DNA of 64,000 nt from Kitagawia praeruptora (GCA_037693485.1 CM075346.1:122376001-122440000), one strand, 5' to 3'; shown: positions 9,263-21,578, numbered from the stretch's first letter. Numbers and translations: made by a program. The notes: generated by a model not told the origin, from the letters alone.

Positions 9263-10825
9263 AAGGACTATTAATACAAGTTCAAGTTTTAATTTCTTAT
9301 TATCTAGAAGTGTGAAAAATAATTGGTGTGTTCAAATAAACTAATTTTAAACAAGTACAACTAAAATTTAATTGATGAGGAAAAGCAATCCGAGAAATAG
9401 GGTTCTTCAATTGGTTCAATAATGCTATTTTCATGTGATATATATTTTTCTCATATTTTGCTAAAAACAATTCTTCTAATTTTTATAATGTTCTCTCCCA
9501 AGATACAAAATAATGTCTACAACCATATTTCAAAAGTCACTCCCATGATCAACTGAAATATAATTTTAGATTTTAAGACCTGAGAATTATAAGTTTCATA
9601 GTCCTCTTATTAATCTCCCGATTAAATAATTAAACTATGTCTATCAAATCATGAACAAGAATTATGACTCATCTCCCGATTTATCACAATACCTATGAAT
9701 ACAATTAAAAGTTAGCTACGCCCTTAATTGGATTAAGCCCTCAATGATAGATTAGCAAAAATAGAGAATTATTATCACAATCAAACAAACATATATCACC
9801 AACGAATACTACCCAATTCTCGGATTATGAAATTAGTTAATCATGCTAGACAAATAAAATAAGCATATAATAAATGATAAAATCATAATTAAAAGAGTTT
9901 AGAGTAAAGAAAGTACAACTTGAAGAATTTATCCTCCCGGAATAATTTCCAATGAAATGAATGAGCACTCCAAGCAATTCCCTTACAATCTTCAACCGAA
10001 ATAGAACTGACAGTAAATTAAAGTGTATACCTAAAACTAATTTTACAAAAGAAGCTGAGATAACTAGAGAAAATGAATGTTCAGTACGAGGATTCTAAAA
10101 GAAATTCAGCTTTCAACCCTCTCTTTAATCTTCCTGCAACCATTGTCTTTATAGGACAAATGAGCCCACCATGTAGGAATAAAGAATTCAGCTGAAGGTA
10201 GCAAAATCGGACTGGAAATTAGGCTGCCAACCTTTTACTTTTGCAAAATCAACTCTGATGACTTTGAATTTTGCATTTTGTAAACAACGTGGGCTGTTGC
10301 TAATACTTTTGAACTGGCTCCGTAGAAATGCTTTTTAACCCGCACAGCTTATAATCTTTAATTAATAAATACTTAATTTAATTCAGAAATTATAAAAATA
10401 AATATCTAATATTATTAGATACTTATAAATATAATTTTCTAAATAAATTAAATATTTATTAATATAAATAAATCCTTAAATCCTAAGCTGCGGACAATTG
10501 AGGGCTTGGAACCGGACTCCTTTCGCTTCACAAAAATTATATTAATTCCAACCGGGATTCCTGCTTTAAGAATATATCACTTTCCATATTTTAGTGACAA
10601 TTCTTATTTCCTCCTTGTTCGTCCAGGATTAATCTACGGTCTCTTGGTGATGTGCAATTGAGCTCCTTTTTCTTCCAAAATTATCCTAAAAACATAAAAA
10701 ACCATTTTAGCATCCAATCCAAATTAAACTGCTACTACAATGCTAATCAAGGACAAAATTATTACAAACGAAGGATAATTGAGAGATAACATGCTATAAA
10801 ATGTACATAAAATTAGCATGTATCA
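9263..10825 (-). repeat. LTR1 of the Athila-like array (U5 end deleted)
   Basis: Matches 20016-21578 of LTR2 over 1563 bp with only a few differences. On the minus strand it starts TGATACATGCTAATTTT at 10825. It lacks the last ~35 bp (U5 terminus) because the internal region of unit A is fused directly at a shared AAGG. It serves as the 3' LTR of unit B. Confidence 0.88.
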
Positions 10826-12773
10826 AATACCCCCCAACTTAACCTTTGCTCGTCCTCGAGTAAATCAATATAAAATAACTACTTACTACTACCACTTCCG
10901 TAGGTGATCACGGTTGCATTTGGCATATGCAACAAGCCCTTTAAACCCCTAGGCAGCCCTAGTGGACGAGTGAGGTCTCGTGAGGGCCTATAGTGAATGT
11001 ACCCCCAAAATCCATCTAGCTCATGTGAAAGATCAAATGCCAATACACACCACACATGCAAGTCCTCTCACGCCACATCAACTTAAGAATCAAAGTGAAT
11101 TATGCAATGCCTTGGTGTCGAAGGTACAAGTTTTTACATAGTCTACTCAAAGAAGATGCATAAGTTCTCAAAAGTCCATGTCAGATGCAAGAATAATTTG
11201 GTAATCATGCTAAGCCCACAAGAGTACATCTTTGAGTCAAAACTTGGGATCTCAAATGCAAAATACAAGTAATAACTCACCTTTCACTCACAAAAGAATA
11301 TTCACTCAAGAACAAGGGTAAGTGTATCACTCTATTCCAACAAAATCATAAGCATGCTTGACATTTGGTATCAATCTAATTTTAACACAACATACATCAC
11401 TGATGATAATCAAAAGGTCTTTATTTGGGTTGTAATGGGGTTAGGGACAAGGTATGTCAAGTAAAGCCAAAACAGGTTAAATGTCAAAAGCTAGTACCCA
11501 ACAACATAATTCATTCAACTCCACCCTATTATCCCCATACTTGAATTCTTTTCCAAATAACTTGATTAGTCGAACAAAGAAGGATCACACAAAAATAAGT
11601 ATGCTCTCATTATTTATTTTATTTTTCTTTTCTTTTCTTTTTCTTTTTTTTTTTTTTTTTTCGAGAGCTAAATATAAACAAGTACAATGATCCATTGATA
11701 TTATTACAAACTTCGACTAACAAGTAACAACCAAACCCAATATTTTCCAAAAGTAATGATCATCAATAAACACCCCCTTTTCACACATTATCACTCTCTT
11801 AAGCACTATACTAGCCTTTGACAATTGGGTTCAAGTTAATGTAAGGCTAATACAAGAAAAAAGATATAGGCAATTAATGTGGTGTGTCACCGAAAGAATA
11901 GGAATAAGCTCGATGGGGTAACTAATTGATCAAGTTTAAATGGTGTGGTAATATGGGAATTATGAGGTTATACCTAACTGCCTTTATCATCTTATCATCA
12001 AATAATGTCATGCATTTCAAGAAAGATCTCAAACAAATGCGAGCAATGCAAACAACATGTGGACACTCAAGCAAACGAAAAATCATGCAAAAGATATGCA
12101 TATAGGCTCAAAACTCGCTTGGTGTGACAAAACATAATCAATCCCAGGTAACAAGACTCTCTAACGCACCTACTTGTACTCAAAGCATGCAAACCAAATC
12201 ATCTTGCACATATTCATGTCCTTTTAATTACTTACAAAATTCAATGAGTTTACTTGATTAACTTGCTAGTGTATGTGTGTGCACAAGAACAAAGCATATC
12301 ACTTCTCAATCAAAAGTGTCAATAACACAAGATTCTTTTAGCATGCATGGACGTATCAAGCTACTTATAACAAGTAATCTACACAAGGCTAGAATTATTT
12401 TTGTGATTTTTAATTTTTAATTTTTTTTTTTTTTTTTATCACAATGAACACACACCCCCCCCCAACTTATCATGTTTCTTGTCCACAAGAAACAACCACT
12501 AACCACATATAACCTAAAGAAACAAACTATATATATATAAATGACAACACAATGGACTAATATGCAAGGAAGAAAAGAAAGAACTCCCCTGAATCATGGT
12601 CGAGGTTGTAGTGTGCAACCAAGAACTGCCATTGTGGCATCCATCTTTAAATGAAGATCCTCCTGCATAGTCCAAACACACAGAAAATATTATTCAAATC
12701 AACAAAATTCCTTGGGTTGCCTCCCAAATAGCGCTTGTTTAACGTCATTAGCTCGACGCCTCTGTTGATGAAC
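10826..12773 (-). other. 3' internal non-coding region of unit B, with polypurine tract
   Basis: Between the pol stop (12774) and LTR1. Its minus-strand end is a polypurine tract (complement of ATACCCCCCAACTT, 10828-10839) touching the LTR. It is AT-rich with long T tracts (about 11630-11660 and 12420-12438). No env-like ORF of credible length is seen, unlike classical Athila. A short 60-codon frame at 10879-11061 recurs at 21632-21814 only because the element is repeated. Confidence 0.7.
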
Positions 12774-15700
12774 TTAAGCTTGAGGATTATCGAGAAGAAC
12801 AAGATCTCTTCTCTTCATATCATCTCCAATAAAGTATGGCTTCAATCGCTGCCCGTTTACCTTAAACACGTCTGATCCCTCTCTAGTAATCTCAACAGCA
12901 CCATGAGGATATACCTTCACAATCTCAAATGGTCCTGACCATCTTGATTTCAGCTTGCCTGGGAAGAGTTTGAGCCTTGAATTGAATAATAGAACTTTTT
13001 GCCCCACTTCAAATTCTTTCTTTTGGATGTGCTTATCGTGCCATTGTTTTGTCTTTTCCTTGTACACTCTAGCACTATCATAAGCTTGGAGCCTAAATTC
13101 CTCGAGCTCATCAAGTTGTAGCAAACGCTTCACTCCCGCAGATTTCAATTCTAGATTCAAATTTCTTGTTGCCCAAAATGCCTTGTACTCAAGCTCAACG
13201 GGCAAATGACAGGCTTTCCCGAATACCAACCTATATGGAGACATTCCAATAGGCGTTTTAAATGCTGTCCTGTACGCCCAAAGAGCATCGTCAAGCTTTG
13301 TTGACCAATCTTTTCTTGAAGTCGCCACTGTTTTCTCCAAAATTGACTTAAGCTCGCGATTTGAGATTTCAACCTGGCCACTCGTTTGTGGATGATACGG
13401 AGTCGCCACTTTCTGTGTCACGCCATACTTCTTCAAAAGATCCTCCACCTGTTTATTGCAAAAGTGTGAGCCCCCATCATTGATAATAGCCCTTGGGACT
13501 CCAAACCTGGTGAAGACATACTTTTGTAGGAACTTTTTCACTACTCTAGCATCATTTGTAGGAGATGCAATTGCTTCAACCCATTTTGACACATAATCCA
13601 CTCCCACCAAAATATACTTGTTCCCATAAGAAGATGGAAATGGACCCATGAAGTCCATCCCCCAGACATCGATAATCTCAACTTCAAGTATAGATTGCAA
13701 AGGCATTTCATTTCTTCTTGAAATATTTCCAGCCCTTTGACACCGATCATATGTTGCAACAAAGTTTCTTGCGTCTTGATACATAGTCGGCCAGTAAAAA
13801 CCCGACTGCCAAATTTTTGCAACTGTCTTCATGCTGCTGTTATGACCTCCACACTCTAGAGAATGACAATGTCTGAGGATATAAGGAATCTCCTCCTGAG
13901 GTGTACATCTTCTCATTATTCCATCAGCGCATTCCTTGTAAAGTAGCGGTTCTTCCCAGAAGTAGTGCTTCACGTCAAATAAGAATTTCTTCCTTTGTTG
14001 ATAAGTAAGTTCACTTGGCACAATACCTCCCACTATATAGTTGACGAAGTCCGCATACCATGGTGTAGACAAAGATACTGCAAGAAGTGTTTCTTCCGGA
14101 AATGCATCATTGATAGGTATATTAACTCCTACCACTTCATCTCCCTGGTCCAACCTGGATAAATGATCAGCTACCAAGTTTTCAGATCCTTTCTTGTCTC
14201 GAATTTCAAGATCAAACTCCTGGAGTAAAAGAATCCAACGGATTAGATGAGGCTTGGCATCCTTCTTTTTCATTAAGTAGCGAATCGCAGCATGATCGGT
14301 ATAGACAATCACCCTAGACCCAACAAGATAGGATCTGAATTTGTCAAAGGCAAAAACCACAGCAAGTAGCTCTTTTTCAGTGGTGGCATAATTGATCTGT
14401 GCATCATCAAGTGTCTTGCTTGCATAATAGATCACATGCATGCGTTTTTCCTTCTTCTGGCCCAAAACAGCACCCACAGCATAATCACTAGCATCACACA
14501 TGAGCTCGAAAGGCAAGCTCCAATCAGGGGCTGACATGATAGGTGCAGAAATAAGCTCCTTCTTCAACCTGTTAAAAGCAACAAGACAACTCTCGTCAAA
14601 ATCAAACACACTATCTTTTTCAAGTAAATTACAAAGAGGACGAGAAATTTTAGAAAAGTCTTTGATAAAACGACGGTAAAACCCGGCGTGTCCAAGAAAA
14701 CTTCTAATCCCCTTTACGGATGAGGGTGGTGGTAATTTCTCAATTACATCAATCTTTGCCCTGTCCACCTCAATGCCTTTGCTAGAAATCTTGTGCCCAA
14801 GCACAATACCTTCTTTTACCATAAAATGACACTTCTCCCAGTTAAGAACAAGATTAGTGTCTTCACATCTCTGCAACACTTGAGACAAACTGGTTAAACA
14901 TGAATCAAAGGAAGAACCATATACAGTAAAGTCATCCATGAAGACTTCCATGGTTTTTCCTATAAAATCTGAGAATATGGCCGTCATGAGTCGCTGAAAA
15001 GTAGATGGGCCATTACACAAACCAAAGGGTAGTCTACGATATGCAAAGGTACCATAAGGACAAGTAAAGGTTGTCTTTTCTTGATCCTCAGGAGCAATGG
15101 GAATCTGAAAATATCCCGAGAATCCATCTAGAAAATTATAATACTCATTACCCGCAAGTCTTTCTAGCATTTGATCAATAAATGGGAGAGGAAAGTGATC
15201 CTTGCGAGTAGCATTATTTAATTTCCTGTAATCAATACAAACTCTCCAACCTGTTACAGTCCTAGTGGGGATTAATTCATTATTTTCATTATGCACAACA
15301 GTCATCCCACCCTTTTTAGGTACAACATGTATTGGACTAACCCATTTACTATGTGGAACAGAGTATATAATGCCAGCATCTAACAACTTAGTTATCTCTT
15401 TCTTAACCACATCTTGCAAATTAGGATTCAATCTTCTTTGTCCCTCAATCACAGGTTTATGATTATCTTCTAATGAAATCCTATGCATGCAAAGAGCGGG
15501 GCTAATGCCCTTGATATCTTTAATTGTCCAACCAATTGATGATTTAAATTGCCTAAGCACATGTAACAATTTATCTAGTTCATCATCATGAAGCAAAGCA
15601 GACACTATCACAGGATATGTATCATTAGGACCAAGAAAAGCATACCTTAGATTAGAAGGAAGAGGTTTGAGTTCTACCTGAGGTGCCTCTGAAATTGAAA

Positions 15701-18158
15701 ATGCCATCTCAATTGTCGGCGTACCTGTTTCTTGCATATCAAGTGATTCTTCCATTTCTTTGTCATCTAAGGCTTTTTCCATTTCCGCTACGTCTGCATC
15801 TTCAAGACTTACGAGCTCATCCACTATGTCAACAGTGAAACATGTAGCATCAAATGAAGGCATCTTCATTGCTTTGTTGAGATCAAACTCAACTTTCTCC
15901 TCACCAACATTTAATGCCAATTTTCCAGCTTTGACATCAATTGTGGTTCCAGCAGTAGCCAAAAATGGCCTTCCCAAGATAATGGGCATCTCAACATCTT
16001 CATCCATTTCCAACACAACAAAATCACAAGGGATAAAGAATTTATCCACTTTGACAAGTACATCCTCAATGACTCCCAAAGGATACTTGATAGTACGATC
16101 AGCCAACTGAAGTGAGATTCTTGTCTTCTTGAGCTCTCCAAGACCAAGTCTTCGACAAATGGAGTGTGGCATCAAACTCACACTAGCCCCTAAATCACAC
16201 AAGGCTTTAATGTTCTCCATTTTTCCAATAGTGCATGGTAAAGAGAAACTCCCAGGATCCTTCAATTTCTGAGGAATTGCTTTTTGGATGACTGCACTAC
16301 ATTCCGCATTGAGAGTAATAGTTTCCACATCCTCAAGTTTTCTTTTTCTGGATAACATCTCCTTAAGAAATTTGGCATAGAGTGGCATTTGAGCCAAAGC
16401 ATCAGCAAATGGAATATTAATATGCAACTGCCGGAATATAGTCAAGAACTTCTCGTATTGCTTCTCTAACTGCCTGTTGTGAAGTCTCTGTGGAAATGGA
16501 ATAGAAGGAACATAAGGTGGCGGAGGAACATACGGCTTTTCTGGTTTTTCTTCCTTCTTATCTTCATCCACTTTTTCTGAATTTTCTGCATCAATCTCTA
16601 CTATCTCATTTTCTTTTTCCGCATCCCTCTCTTTAGGCTCAAGATCCTCAACCTCGGTCAACTCTTTTCCACTCCTCAAAGTAATTGCTTTGCATTGTTC
16701 CTTACCATTCTGGTCGGGTTGACTTGGAAGAGAACCCTGCTCACGCACACCCATCTTGGAGGCAATTTGTCCAATCTGTGTTTCTAGCATCTTTTGAGAT
16801 GATGCCATCTGATCTATTCTTGATTCCATTTTAGCCAATGCCCCAGATGTTCCTTGCATTATTTTATTTAGTGCAACCTCCCAATCAGCAGGTTCTTTCT
16901 TTGGTGGTGGTTGATACTGCTGCTGTGCTTGATACGGTGGTCGTGACTGAAAACCAGGAGGTTGATTCTGCCTTGGAAATGAATAGGAAGGATTAGCCGC
17001 ATGATTACTACTGTAAGAAAGATTGTTGTTTGGCCTTTGATTTGGATTGTAGTAGGAGTTATTCTGAACAGGCCACGGCTGTCTTCCCTGAATAAAAGAT
17101 GCTTCTTCTGGAAATTGTTGCACATAAGAGTTCTGACTAGCACCATAATCATTATATCCTTCCATAGGTGAAGAAATAGCATTCACATTTGCCCTTTGTC
17201 CTCGCATCTCCTGAGTTAGAGTATCCAATTTGAGAGCTAGCATGTTGATCATCTCAGAATCTTGTGCTGCTTTTGCTGAGCTTGTCCCACTAGGTGCCCA
17301 TGAATAATTATTAGATGCCAATTCCTCAAGGAGTGCTTTAGCCCGTGTCGTTGGTGCCTTCTTAAAATTTCCACCAGCAGCCACATCCAAACTCAAACGA
17401 ATATCTGCATTCATGGCCCCATAAAAAGTACTAATGATCTGCCAATCTTCCAAACCATGATGTGGACACTTCCTCAATAATGCCTTAAATCTCTCCCATG
17501 CCTGATATAGACCTTCACCCGGTTGTGCTTTAAAACTCATAATCATAGTCCTCAATTGTTGCGTCTTGTCAGAAGGATAATATTTGGACAAGAATGCAGT
17601 AGAAAGACTCTCCCATGTAGCAACCGCGGTGTCTGGAAGTTGTTGAAACCATTCCAAAGCTCTTCCCTTAATAGAGTAGGGAAACATATGGAGACGAATC
17701 TTGTCACTCGTAACACCATTGATTCTGAATGAGCCACACATCTGCACGAAACGCTCTAGATGTCTGTGTGGGTCCTCTAGTTCAATATCTCCTTCAAAAG
17801 CTTGATTGCTGATCATCTGAATTAAGCTTGGATTAATGTTGAATTGGGCTGCGCCAATCTCTGGAGTTTTGTACATACAATTAGCAGGATTTGGTGTCTC
17901 ATGGTCCCAAATTGAAGTCTCATCAATAATAGCAACTTCACGATCTTCGTCAGCCATCTTAGCTTTTTCTTTCTTTTGCTTAGCCTCTCGCCTTAAGATT
18001 CGAGCAGTGCGTTCGATTTCCGGATCAAATTCTAGATCTCCTGCACTTGTAGAACGTCGCATACAAGATTTATAGCACCTGAAACGAAAATCCCAATAAG
18101 ATAGAGTTAAAGCAAAAGGCTTGTTTATTATTATTATTAACAAACAACAAAATCGCAA
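12774..18158 (-). CDS. Athila-like gypsy gag-pol polyprotein, unit B (intact frame; integrase zinc finger mutated)
   Basis: One uninterrupted frame of 1794 codons. In order: gag (~residues 60-300), a Pro/Gln/Asn-rich linker with no CCHC knuckle, and an aspartic protease with DLGAS (~650-780). RT follows, with PIHVVPKKGG, the LPFGLCNG motif and the catalytic variant FMDD. Then come RNase H (CDASDYAVGAVLG), an HHCC integrase zinc finger, and an integrase core with Asp (GMDFMGP), Asp (INDGGSHF) and Glu (GQVEISNRE). There is no chromodomain. The second-to-last zinc Cys is Tyr here (VATYDRC), whereas unit C keeps Cys, so integration competence is doubtful. The first 32 codons probably lie in leader sequence: a splice-acceptor-like TTTTCGTTTCAG precedes them, and the Met at 18062 (MRRSTSAGDL) is the likelier start. 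Confidence 0.92.
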   Translation of the reverse strand: MRFCCLLIIIINKPFALTLSYWDFRFRCYKSCMRRSTSAGDLEFDPEIERTARILRREAKQKKEKAKMADEDREVAIIDETSIWDHETPNPANCMYKTPEIGAAQFNINPSLIQMISNQAFEGDIELEDPHRHLERFVQMCGSFRINGVTSDKIRLHMFPYSIKGRALEWFQQLPDTAVATWESLSTAFLSKYYPSDKTQQLRTMIMSFKAQPGEGLYQAWERFKALLRKCPHHGLEDWQIISTFYGAMNADIRLSLDVAAGGNFKKAPTTRAKALLEELASNNYSWAPSGTSSAKAAQDSEMINMLALKLDTLTQEMRGQRANVNAISSPMEGYNDYGASQNSYVQQFPEEASFIQGRQPWPVQNNSYYNPNQRPNNNLSYSSNHAANPSYSFPRQNQPPGFQSRPPYQAQQQYQPPPKKEPADWEVALNKIMQGTSGALAKMESRIDQMASSQKMLETQIGQIASKMGVREQGSLPSQPDQNGKEQCKAITLRSGKELTEVEDLEPKERDAEKENEIVEIDAENSEKVDEDKKEEKPEKPYVPPPPYVPSIPFPQRLHNRQLEKQYEKFLTIFRQLHINIPFADALAQMPLYAKFLKEMLSRKRKLEDVETITLNAECSAVIQKAIPQKLKDPGSFSLPCTIGKMENIKALCDLGASVSLMPHSICRRLGLGELKKTRISLQLADRTIKYPLGVIEDVLVKVDKFFIPCDFVVLEMDEDVEMPIILGRPFLATAGTTIDVKAGKLALNVGEEKVEFDLNKAMKMPSFDATCFTVDIVDELVSLEDADVAEMEKALDDKEMEESLDMQETGTPTIEMAFSISEAPQVELKPLPSNLRYAFLGPNDTYPVIVSALLHDDELDKLLHVLRQFKSSIGWTIKDIKGISPALCMHRISLEDNHKPVIEGQRRLNPNLQDVVKKEITKLLDAGIIYSVPHSKWVSPIHVVPKKGGMTVVHNENNELIPTRTVTGWRVCIDYRKLNNATRKDHFPLPFIDQMLERLAGNEYYNFLDGFSGYFQIPIAPEDQEKTTFTCPYGTFAYRRLPFGLCNGPSTFQRLMTAIFSDFIGKTMEVFMDDFTVYGSSFDSCLTSLSQVLQRCEDTNLVLNWEKCHFMVKEGIVLGHKISSKGIEVDRAKIDVIEKLPPPSSVKGIRSFLGHAGFYRRFIKDFSKISRPLCNLLEKDSVFDFDESCLVAFNRLKKELISAPIMSAPDWSLPFELMCDASDYAVGAVLGQKKEKRMHVIYYASKTLDDAQINYATTEKELLAVVFAFDKFRSYLVGSRVIVYTDHAAIRYLMKKKDAKPHLIRWILLLQEFDLEIRDKKGSENLVADHLSRLDQGDEVVGVNIPINDAFPEETLLAVSLSTPWYADFVNYIVGGIVPSELTYQQRKKFLFDVKHYFWEEPLLYKECADGIMRRCTPQEEIPYILRHCHSLECGGHNSSMKTVAKIWQSGFYWPTMYQDARNFVATYDRCQRAGNISRRNEMPLQSILEVEIIDVWGMDFMGPFPSSYGNKYILVGVDYVSKWVEAIASPTNDARVVKKFLQKYVFTRFGVPRAIINDGGSHFCNKQVEDLLKKYGVTQKVATPYHPQTSGQVEISNRELKSILEKTVATSRKDWSTKLDDALWAYRTAFKTPIGMSPYRLVFGKACHLPVELEYKAFWATRNLNLELKSAGVKRLLQLDELEEFRLQAYDSARVYKEKTKQWHDKHIQKKEFEVGQKVLLFNSRLKLFPGKLKSRWSGPFEIVKVYPHGAVEITREGSDVFKVNGQRLKPYFIGDDMKRRDLVLLDNPQA

Positions 18159-19980
18159 ATAAAAGGTGAAAAGAACAAAAAAAAAAAAAACTAATTTAAT
18201 CTAAAAATTATAAGTTCGAATTAAAACTAAATTTTAATCTTTTTTTTTTATTTATTTTTTATTTTTTTTTATTTTTTTTTTTAAAATTATTTACAGAAAA
18301 TTTTATAAAAATTTACCATCTCGTTTGTTAATACGACTTGCCAAAACACAATCAACAAACTCAAATTCAACATTTACAACTACAGCTGCGAAACCAACAG
18401 CAGAAACATGAACAGTCAGTATCAACAAACAACTACAGCAACACTAAACACGATTTCGCAGAAAACAAAACGAAACAGCAAGATTAAACCACGAACTCGC
18501 CGAACGAAACAGTGACTACTCAGACTATAAAATCAACAAACTTTGAAAACTCAGCCCAACGACAAAACGCAGCAATACTCAGATTTAGTGACAAACTCGG
18601 CCATCAAAATGAAAACTCTGCGACACTACTCGACTATCAAACAAGAAACAAGAGTTCTCAGCAAAAGAACGTAATCTCAACTACACCACTGGCCACAGCA
18701 ACCTCAGCAAAACAGGACAGACTCGACAATACAAAACAAAGTAACAAACAGCCACAACTCAGAACATACTAAACCGAACGGAGTCGACTCGGCTGCAGAC
18801 AGGGGACACACGAACTAACACCGACTGCAAACTCAAAACCCAGGACATAATGACAAACTCAGAAACTCGCAGTACCACAACTCTACAAAACTCATCGTTT
18901 TAACACAGCAGCAATGATATGCGGCTCAACACCGCTCGGAAACTCGACAATCAACGTCACTCGGACAGAACTCGGCAATACTATTCTAGACAAAGAACTC
19001 AGAACTTGGCAGAATCTTCAACTCATGACTCTAACCAAACTCTACAACAACACAACTCGGTACAAAACTACTCGGTTATACATTCATGGAACAACAGAAA
19101 GTCACAAAAATCAGACGAAACAGCTGCAAACTCAGGCCTCCAATTCGCAACCACAACTCGACAACCTCGCAACCAAGGACTTCCATTCAACAAAACAAAA
19201 CTCAGCTAACACAACAGCGACTCCAAAACTCGCTAAACTCGGACAATATGACTCACAAAACTCAGCATAGATTATCAAAATTTGCAGCAAACTCGCAGCA
19301 ACAACAACGCGCAGTAACGCACGAAATCGACGCAACTCAGCTTTTCAAACAAGAAAACAGAACTCAGCACTACTCGGACAATATCACTCGGAAAACAACC
19401 AGTCGACCCAGATAATTCAGAAAACGAATCAAAAACTTGAACTCAGAATTCAACTCGGTAACCAAATACAAAACGAACTCAACAATTCAGGAACTCCAAA
19501 CTCAGACTTAGCAAACCGAAAGCGAAATTGGGAAGGGGGTGCGATGGTGGTGCCGCCGGCGGCGATTTGGATGTTGGTGGCGTTGAATTAGTGGCCGAAT
19601 GTAGTTGCAAGTGGCGGAAGGGGGTTTTGTTGTGGTGTTTGAAGGAGAGAAGAGGAGAAAGGGATGGGGAGAAGGGCGGCTTAAAGGCGGAAGAAGGAGT
19701 TGTGCGAAAAAGAAGAGGGGTGAGGCGGTGGTTGTTTTTGTGGTGTTGTATGTTTTTGTGGTGTATGTTGAAGAACAGGGGATACAAGGATTGAACTGGG
19801 TTTGATATTTAGACTAAACAGAGGATCACTTCGAATAAATACAGAAAATACGAAACTGCAAATTAACTAAAATTGATATAATATTTTTTTTTTTTTACTC
19901 TGAACAAAATAAAATCTAAATTATAAGAAATAAATAACCTAAACTTAATATTACTGCCTTCCCCGGCAGCGGCGCCAATT
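18159..19980 (-). other. 5' leader of unit B, including primer-binding site
   Basis: Long untranslated leader between the 5' LTR and gag. The sense (minus) strand is studded with degenerate GAGTT/CGAGTT pentamers from ~18340 to 19500. It then switches to a C-rich block (19520-19790, G-rich on plus). Homopolymer A/T tracts lie near 18176-18290. No feature of the leader has good coding potential. The open frames seen there (for example 18914-19270) recur in unit C as copies and have biased composition. Confidence 0.65.
19960..19977 (-). promoter_or_regulatory. primer-binding site, unit B
   Basis: On the minus strand TGGCGCCGCTGCCGGGGA lies 3 bp after the LTR end. It starts with TGG (complement of tRNA CCA). 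It is near-identical to the tRNA-Asp type primer site known from Athila elements, which supports the lineage assignment. Confidence 0.85.
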
Positions 19981-21578
19981 TGTTGACAGTATTTTTGTAA
20001 AGTTCGTTCGCAGGGAAGGACTATTAATACAAGTTCAAGTTTTAATTTCTTATTATCTAGAAGTGTGAAAAATAATTGGTGTGTTCAAATAAACTAATTT
20101 TAAACAAGTATAACTAAAATTTAATTGATGAGGAAAAGCAATCCGAGAAATAGGGTTCTTCAATTGGTTCAATAATGCTATTTTCATGTGATATATATTT
20201 TTCTCATATTTTGCTAAAAACAATTCTTCTAATTTTTATAATGTTCTCTCCCAAGATACAAAATAATGTCTACAACCATATTTCAAAAGTCACTCCCATG
20301 ATCAACTGAAATACAATTTTAGATTTTAAGACCTGAGAATTATAAGTTTCATAGTCCTCTTATTAATCTCCCGATTAAATAATTAAACTATGTCTATCAA
20401 ATCATGAACAAGAATTATGACTCATCTCCCGATTTATCACAATACCTATGAATACAATTAAAAGTTAGCTACGCCCTTAATTGGATTAAGCCCTCAATGA
20501 TAGATTAGCAAAAATAGAGAATTATTATCACAATCAAACAAACATATATCACCAACGAATACTACCCAATTCTCGGATTATGAAATTAGTTAATCATGCT
20601 AGACAAATAAAATAAGCATATAATAAATGATAAAATCATAATTAAAAGAGTTTAGAGTAAAGAAAGTACAACTTGAAGAATTTATCCTCCCGGAATAATT
20701 TCCAATGAAATGAATGAGCACTCCAAGCAATTCCCTTACAATCTTCAACCGAAATAGAACTGACAGTAAATTAAAGTGTATACCTAAAACTAATTTTACA
20801 AAAGAAGCTGAGATAACTAGAGAAAATGAATGTTCAGTACGAGGATTCTAAAAGAAATTCAGCTTTCAACCCTCTCTTTAATCTTCCTGCAACCATTGTC
20901 TTTATAGGACAAATGAGCCCACCATGTAGGAATAAAGAATTCAGCTGAAGGTAGCAAAATCGGACTGGAAATTAGGCTGCCAACCTTTTACTTTTGCAAA
21001 ATCAACTCTGATGACTTTGAATTTTGCATTTTGTAAACAACGTGGGCTGTTGCTAATACTTTTGAACTGGCTCCGTAGAAATGCTTTTTAACCCGCACAG
21101 CTTATAATCTTTAATTAATAAATACTTAATTTAATTCAGAAATTATAAAAATAAATATCTAATATTATTAGATACTTATAAATATAATTTTCTAAATAAA
21201 TTAAATATTTATTAATATAAATAAATCCTTAAATCCTAAGCTGCGGACAATTGAGGGCTTGGAACCGGACTCCTTTCGCTTCACAAAAATTATATTAATT
21301 CCAACCGGGATTCCTGCTTTAAGAATATATCACTTTCCATATTTTAGTGACAATTCTTATTTCCTCCTTGTTCGTCCAGGATTAATCTACGGTCTCTTGG
21401 TGATGTGCAATTGAGCTCCTTTTTCTTCCAAAATTATCCTAAAAACATAAAAAACCATTTTAGCATCCAATCCAAATTAAACTGCTACTACAATGCTAAT
21501 CAAGGACAAAATTATTACAAACGAAGGATAATTGAGAGATAACATGCTATAAAATGTACATAAAATTAGCATGTATCA
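19981..21578 (-). repeat. LTR2 of the Athila-like array (1598 bp, shared by units B and C)
   Basis: Minus strand runs from TGATACATGC at 21578 to ...CTGTCAACA at 19981 (TG...CA). A primer-binding site lies on its left and a polypurine tract on its right. It is therefore at once the 5' LTR of unit B and the 3' LTR of unit C. It is nearly identical to LTR1 and LTR3, with single-base differences such as GTATAACT versus GTACAACT near 20110. Confidence 0.92.

Noticed and set aside
10879..11061. 60-codon minus-strand frame recurring at 21632-21814
   Set aside because: Identical copies come from the tandem element. No domain and no conservation evidence, too short to call an env remnant.
11630..11660. 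Long poly-T/CT tract as a possible terminator or retrotransposon tail
   Set aside because: Homopolymer slippage tract inside the element's 3' internal region, present in both units.
10826..12773. Env-like ORF expected for classical Athila
   Set aside because: Both copies of the region were read on the sense strand. Stops are frequent, and no frame has a transmembrane or coiled-coil pattern.
18512..19415. Several overlapping plus-strand frames in the Athila leader
   Set aside because: They lie in A/C-biased, word-repetitive DNA on the antisense strand, overlap each other in different frames and show no domain.
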